NCBI GenBank assembly: GCA_011390465.1 | Contig: JAABSH010000012.1 | Coordinates: forward strand, 1-64,000 | Origin: Desulfobacteraceae bacterium | GTDB taxonomy: Bacteria; Desulfobacterota; Desulfobacteria; Desulfobacterales; Desulfosalsimonadaceae | Length of the DNA: 64,000 nucleotides | Direction of reading: 5' to 3' | Shown here: positions 58,688-64,000 of the stretch, piece by piece | How positions within the stretch are numbered: the stretch's first letter is position 1 | How the letters are laid out: the number at the start of each line of letters is the position of its first letter | Program-made: the position numbers and the translations under genes | The notes under the pieces: generated by a model | The model's database searches: none | Told to the model about the DNA's origin: nothing | What the model saw: the letters and a program-made list of their open reading frames with translations, nothing else

Positions 58688-61264
58688 TTAATGCAAAGAA
58701 GAGATAAAGCATCCACTGCTGCCTCCGCCGCCTGTCCGTACACGGACATCTACTTCATCTGTATCTGTTTTTCCACTGTAGTCTGTGACGGTGAGAGAAA
58801 AAGAGAGGATGTCTTTATCGTTTATCTGGTCTGGGACGGTAAATTCAGGTTGTTTTGCCGAAGCATCTGACAGGGACACCGGCTCTCCCTGGGTCTGTTG
58901 CCAGAAATAATTTGCAATCCCGTCATCCGGATCAGAAGAACCGGAACCATCCAGAACAACTGTTCCCCCTTTTTTAACTTCCTGATCAATTCCCGCATTA
59001 GCGGTGGGTGCGATTTCTGATTTTCGGACCACAATTTTTACCTGGTCTGATCCGTAGAGACCTGTTGCATCAATGACTGTCAGTTCAAATATCAGCTGGG
59101 CGGTTTCTTCAGTAATAACCGGTGCGGTAAACCTGGGAGAAAAACTGGCTGCCCGTGATAATGTGACATCTGGACCACTGACCTGAATCCAATGGTATGA
59201 TTGAACTTGGCCATCCGCATCAAAAGAAGCAGACCCGTCTAAAATAATTTTCCAGCCCTCGTAAACAGGGTTTTGATCCGTTCCGGCATCAGCCGTTGGC
59301 GGATCACCTGCATCATTCACGGTGACAGTCATTGTATCCACGCTCTGGGATCCGGAAGGATCTGTGACCGTCAATCGAAATTCAAGTGTCATGTTACCGG
59401 AAACAACTTCCGGGGCAGTAAAAGAGGGTTTTTTTTCTGTCGGGCTTGAAAGACGAACGTTAGCGCTTCCACCCACCTGGGTCCAGGCAAAATTGATGCT
59501 TTCCCTATCCGGATCATGAGAGCCGGATCCGTCTAGTTGAACCGGTTGGGTCTCAAGAACGGTCTGGTCAGGTCCAGCGTTTGCTACCGGCGGTGTGTTG
59601 TTTTGAGTGACAAGGATGGTAACCTCGGCAGAATCCGAAAGTCCGCCTTTATCTGTCACGGTCAGCCGGAAAATCAGTTCAGCCTCCGGTGTGTCAATAT
59701 CCGGCGCAGAGAAACGGGCGATTTGAAATGTTGCGTCTTTTATGGTCACTGCCGGGCCGGAAGTCTGTTCCCACAACCAGGAATTGATACCGTCATCCCG
59801 GTCCCAGGAGGCAGAGCCGTCTAAAGTAACAGTGGCTTTTTCCGGCGCGGATTGAAACGTACCCGCATCCGCCACCGGTTCCGAATTTGCCCAGGTGACG
59901 TTTATTTTGACGCTGTCTGTATCCTGATTGCCCTGGGTATCCGTTACCGTAAGGTAAATCATCAGGTCTTCACCGCCAGGATTTACGTAAGGAGTTGTTA
60001 AGAAAGGTTTTTGAGCATCAGAATTGTCAAATCTTACATCTTTATCACCGTCATAGAACCAGTTATAGGTCAGTGCGTCCTCTTTTGCCGTCTTGGAACC
60101 GGAGCCGTCCAACTGAACCTGAATGCTTTCCGCAGCCGTTGTATCGTCCCCAGCCAAGGCCATGGGCGGTAAGGAACATTCACAACTAAATTTGTCGTTT
60201 ACTGTCTCATATCCGTTTTTGATCCAGGCATCAAGCCCGCCGGCCATGTGGTGGACGGCGGAGAATCCATTCTCGGCCATGAGAACAGCAGCATAGCCGC
60301 TATTTTTTTCATCCTGGTCATAGAGGATAATCGAAAAATCTTCAAAACCGAGAAATCGTTCTATGTTTATGGTGCTGAAGACACCCTCCCACTCCGTATT
60401 TTCAGCACATAAAATGTGGCTGGCATTAAAATCAAGAGGATCACTGACATCCACCACAATAATGGCCGGATTTTCATCCAGCATTTTTTTGGCTTCTGCC
60501 GGGGTGATATCTGTCGGCTCATAAAGCGGCGGCGGCGGAACATCCACATGTGCATAACCGGAATCCGGGGCGCTGAAAGGACTGTCGCCATACTGGTTTT
60601 CAGCCCTGACCCAATAATAATAAACATTATCGCCATAAGTACGCGTGTCTGTGTATGTGGTGGCCGATGTGTTTGCAAGCCAGCTTTTTTCGCCCTGCCT
60701 TGAATCCGCCCAGTACACTGAATAAGAAGCTGCGCCTCCCGCAATATCCCATGTTATGAGGACTTTTTCTGTTTCCGTGCCGTCTGTTGCCAAAACATTT
60801 TCCGGGGCTTGCGGAGGAGCTGCCACGGCTTCAAAATAAGCGGTTATTTCTCGTGGGTCATCGTAAGTCACATCATCATGTCCGTCATAAAGCAAAAATG
60901 TATTTGCGAAGGATATAAGACTGGATGTTTTATCCGTTCTCTCATCGAGATCTGATGGCCAGTAATTAAAATCCCAGTATCGGAATTGAAAGCCGTTTTT
61001 GGGTATGGCCGTCAGTGTAACAATTTCATTGCTGTGAAAGCAGGTATATGTTTCAGAAGGATAGGAGGTCGGTGTCTTGTAATCGCCTGACGAGCCCTGC
61101 AAGGTAATATTTCCGGCATTTTTAGGGCTGACATTCACGGTCAGCGGTGGGCCGCCTCAGGCTCCTTTTGCCGGCAGAGGATGGATAAGAATACTTCCCA
61201 AAAGCATTAATGCTGCAAGAAAAAGAGGTAACACACGAGAAAAATTGTATAATTGGTTTTTCAT
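58688..61264 (-). CDS. large secreted PKD-repeat protein with InlB-B-like repeat, Fn3 and rhodanese-like domains; contains in-frame TGA (candidate Sec or nonsense codon)
   Basis: ATG at 61264-61262 with GGAG SD; MKNQLYNFSRVLPLFLAALMLLGSILIHPLPAKGA-TGA-GGPPLTVNVSPKNAGNITLQG...; repeated ANAGxDQ.....LDGSGSxDPD motifs. Confidence 0.8.
61127..61145 (-). promoter_or_regulatory. SECIS-like hairpin candidate downstream of in-frame TGA
   Basis: GCTGAC-CGTGAAT-GTCAGC, apical loop begins 18 nt after the TGA. Confidence 0.4.
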
Positions 61265-61351
61265 TAAAATCTCCATTTTTATGTTTTATTTGAGGATAAG
61301 TATTTGATTTTTTATCGTATAGGGTATTAACTTCTTTTTTCAGTATATTGA

Positions 61352-61439
61352 TTCACATTGTGTCGCGTGCTGAAGTTTGTAAAGAAAGGCTTATGTCTGT
61401 CACGCATAAAATTATCGAAAACCTATCACAATGTGACAG
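61352..61439. promoter_or_regulatory. pair of TCACATTGTG-type palindromic boxes upstream of the PKD protein gene
   Basis: TTCACATTGTGTC (61352-61364) and ATCACAATGTGACAG (61425-61439), centres about 74 bp apart. Confidence 0.35.
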
Positions 61440-61514
61440 TTAGTCAATAAAAAAATGTTTGCCATTGAGCGATGACAGAATTGTGTCCACTGAGCCGTTC
61501 CAAAGAGATGCGTA

Positions 61515-63413
61515 TCAATAAAATTTAGAGAGGTTAAGGAGGACATCCGATCGGCAGGATGCAAACCGTGGATCTTTTTCAATAAATTCCATTGCTTTGT
61601 CAAACCCTTTCTGCTGTGCCCGATAAATCCATCGGGCTGCGTTTTTTGGTTTGCTTTTCATCGCCCAGATAGCCCCGATAAGGTAATCGACGTTCGGATA
61701 AATATCCGGTTTGATGGTAACTGCCAGCATTAAATGATCCATTGCCTTGTCAGGCTGGTTTAAATCCAGGTATGCCTTACCCAAATTATAATGCGTGTCA
61801 GGTTGTTCATTGTCGATCTGCACAGCCTTTTCAAAATATCGAATTCCTTTTTCGATTTGGTTTTGTTTCATATAGACCACCGCAAGGTTGTTATGCGCCT
61901 CGGCAAATCGCGGAAGCCGTTCAATGCTTTGAAGAAAAAGGGCTTCCGCCTTCTTGAAGCTGCCTCTCTGGACATAAATTTTTCCCAGATTGCAATAAGG
62001 CCATGCGTAAGATGGAGAGGCTGCAATGGCATTTTTAAATGCGGCAAAGGCAGCCTGCTGGTTGCCGTTTAAGAAAAGCGCATCACCGTAATTATTCCAG
62101 GCTCTTGCATTGTGAGGCGCTTTTTTTGCTGCATCCTGCCACAACAAAAATTCACTTTGCCAGATCTGTGTTCTTATGAAAATACTGATGGCGAAAATTA
62201 AAAATACTCCGATTGAAATAAAAAGAGCTAATACTTTCTGGCTTTGCGCGAATTTGAGCATTAAAAAAGCGAAAATCATACAGATCCCTGGCAATGCCAG
62301 GTACACCCGGTGTTCAAACATGGCGTCCCGGATCGGCAGAATGCTTGATTCCACGGAAAGGGCGATAAAAAACCAGAAGATCCCAAAAGAGATAATTTTG
62401 AATTTTCTGGCATATATTACAGACAGGATCAACAGAATAAGAAGAATTAAGCATGCGTAGGGTGTGAAGCCATGAAAAAATTCATTTTTCATGGGATAGC
62501 CATGGTCAATATTCAATCCGTTGGGAAATGCGATCAGGCGCATATATAAAAGGATAACGGTGAACTGTGTCATTAGATACTGCCAGCGGGAGACTTCCGT
62601 GGTTTCACGGGTCAGGCGGTCGATACGCTGCAAAACACCGGTAAGGTTACCCCCGAACGTTCCCGCAAGCCAGGCAAAGCAAAGAACCAGGAAACTGATT
62701 ATTATGAGCAGAATTGCAATTTTTTTTATCTCTCTGGAACGAAAATCCGTAAAAATCATTAATTCTATCATTAAAATCATTAATGGCAGACTGGCGGCGT
62801 TTTTTTTGGATAAAAAAGCCATCATTGCAAACAGGATACATAAGACAAAAAATAAAAAGGATTTGATGTTTTGAAGGTTTTCTTTTTGCAGCATGCGGGC
62901 CTGGATATAGAAAATTGTGGACAGCAAATAAAAAAAGCAGGCCATCAGGGCCGCTCGCTGGGAAATATAGATGACAGCCTGGGACTGGATCGGGTGAAGG
63001 GCAAACAGACTCGCCGCGAAAAAAGGAGCCAGTCGCGCTACGGAAGCAAAAGTTTTGTCTGTTTTTTCTGTTTTCAGGGAAAGAGAGAAAATCTGGCGCG
63101 TCAGAAAAAAAACCAAAAATGTGTTCAAGAGATGAAAGAGCAGATTGGTGGCATGATAGATGCCGACATCCAGTCCGGCAATCTGATAGTTGAGCGCAAA
63201 ACTGAGATTTACGAGCGGACGTGCGCTGAAAATTTCCCGAGCATCCAGAAAATTGGAAATATCCCTTATCTTGAGGCTTCTTTCCACCACCCGGGGATCG
63301 TCAAGAACAAACGGCGCATCCATGGCGTCAATGTAGGCGGCGATGACAACTGTCATGAGCAGCAGCAAAAAGACAGATTGACGAAAAAACTGATGAATTT
63401 TAAAGGATACCAT
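61515..63413 (-). CDS. TMTC-like multi-TM protein with C-terminal TPR repeats
   Basis: FVLDDPRVVERS...LVNLSFALNYQIAGLDVGIYHATNLLFHLLNTFLVF; C-terminal TPRs (AWNNYGDALFLNGNQQAAFAAFKNAI etc.). Confidence 0.85.
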   Translation of the reverse strand: MVSFKIHQFFRQSVFLLLLMTVVIAAYIDAMDAPFVLDDPRVVERSLKIRDISNFLDAREIFSARPLVNLSFALNYQIAGLDVGIYHATNLLFHLLNTFLVFFLTRQIFSLSLKTEKTDKTFASVARLAPFFAASLFALHPIQSQAVIYISQRAALMACFFYLLSTIFYIQARMLQKENLQNIKSFLFFVLCILFAMMAFLSKKNAASLPLMILMIELMIFTDFRSREIKKIAILLIIISFLVLCFAWLAGTFGGNLTGVLQRIDRLTRETTEVSRWQYLMTQFTVILLYMRLIAFPNGLNIDHGYPMKNEFFHGFTPYACLILLILLILSVIYARKFKIISFGIFWFFIALSVESSILPIRDAMFEHRVYLALPGICMIFAFLMLKFAQSQKVLALFISIGVFLIFAISIFIRTQIWQSEFLLWQDAAKKAPHNARAWNNYGDALFLNGNQQAAFAAFKNAIAASPSYAWPYCNLGKIYVQRGSFKKAEALFLQSIERLPRFAEAHNNLAVVYMKQNQIEKGIRYFEKAVQIDNEQPDTHYNLGKAYLDLNQPDKAMDHLMLAVTIKPDIYPNVDYLIGAIWAMKSKPKNAARWIYRAQQKGFDKAMEFIEKDPRFASCRSDVLLNLSKFY

Positions 63414-63667
63414 TGGAAGTTATTACTGCTCAATTGTGTGGGGGTTAATAAATTTTGATTAAATTATTGAGGATTACGCGAAATATCAAGTATTTTTATT
63501 GAAACATGCCGAAGGTTATGCCATAAGGGAAAGCTGATAAATTGAAGGATTTTATGTGTCAGAGGTCTCTATGCTTTCGACATGCGCCAGCCCGTCATTT
63601 TTGTCTTTAGGACTTGGAAGGTTTCCAATCAACTGGACGCAGATTGTCCTTGAAACGTTTTTTTGGA

Positions 63668-64000
63668 ATGGAAATGCAAACTTTTCCCACAGTTTTTCAT
63701 ATTACCCATCATAAAGCCGGATCCCAGTGGGTGGCGGAGATTCTAAAATATTGTGCTTTGGATCGATTCCAGCGTCCGGATGTTGATTTGTCTTTTTTTT
63801 ACAATGTGCCGATCAAGCTGGAAACGGTTTATTTGACGGTTTATGTCCCCAAAAAAGATTTTAATCATATTACAGCAGCTCAGCCCTTGTTTTCAAGATC
63901 GGGGATAAAGTATGCGATAGTCCACCCGTCCGTTTATCTGAAAAACTGGATTAATTTTCGCAGAAAAGAAATGCCTTGCAGACATTTCGTGGTGATTCGT
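63668..64000 (+). CDS. sulfotransferase-family protein, 3'-truncated by window edge
   Basis: Manual translation MEMQTFPTVFHITHHKAGSQWVAEILKYC...RHFVVIR; HHKAGSQW resembles 5'-PSB loop; not in ORF track. Confidence 0.7.
   Translation, partial: MEMQTFPTVFHITHHKAGSQWVAEILKYCALDRFQRPDVDLSFFYNVPIKLETVYLTVYVPKKDFNHITAAQPLFSRSGIKYAIVHPSVYLKNWINFRRKEMPCRHFVVIR

Noticed and set aside
61138-61264. Treating the PKD gene as starting at GTG 61138
   Set aside because: This would discard an adjacent in-frame signal peptide with SD; upstream frame is broken only by one TGA
1-64000. CRISPR array, rRNA or tRNA genes
   Set aside because: No regularly spaced 23-40 nt direct repeats, rRNA signatures or tRNA cloverleaf sequences recognised by eye; short-period arrays here are 6-7 nt microsatellites. 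A tRNAscan/Infernal run would be decisive
1-64000. Autonomous transposon or prophage
   Set aside because: No transposase, integrase or phage structural gene recognised; repeats seen are small and non-coding

Overview
The window looks like a chromosomal segment of a high-GC, sulfate-reducer-like (Desulfobacterota-type) bacterium; that taxonomic label is inferred from gene content and repeat style only. About 1-34 kb is mostly housekeeping: prfB, a ThiE-ThiL fusion, manC, uppP, moaA, gpgS-like, cobA-hemD, selA, pyrF, lysC, tsaE, nnr, pdxJ, ybeY, 7TM-HD, phoH, cvpA, hisHF and a class II aldolase. About 34-45.4 kb is a complete Xps-like type II secretion operon (gspE-F-G-H-I-J-K-L-M-N/C-D). It is followed by a periplasmic-binding-protein/histidine-kinase/NtrC module and a TonB-dependent receptor. 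About 51.5-64 kb looks accessory: a tandem CAP-domain protein, a Cys-rich secreted protein, a secreted transglutaminase of the Phytophthora-elicitor type with a Pep-13-like motif, a lipoprotein, a large PKD/Fn3/rhodanese-like secreted protein, a TMTC-like TPR membrane protein and a truncated sulfotransferase. The most notable signal is an in-frame TGA directly after the signal peptide of the PKD/rhodanese-like protein. It is followed at SECIS-like spacing by a perfect 6-bp stem with a 7-nt loop, and selA is in the same window, so this is a candidate selenoprotein; a nonsense mutation or sequencing error remains possible. Intergenic DNA is also rich in small palindromic and short-period tandem repeats, including one that encodes the prepilin leader of GspG.
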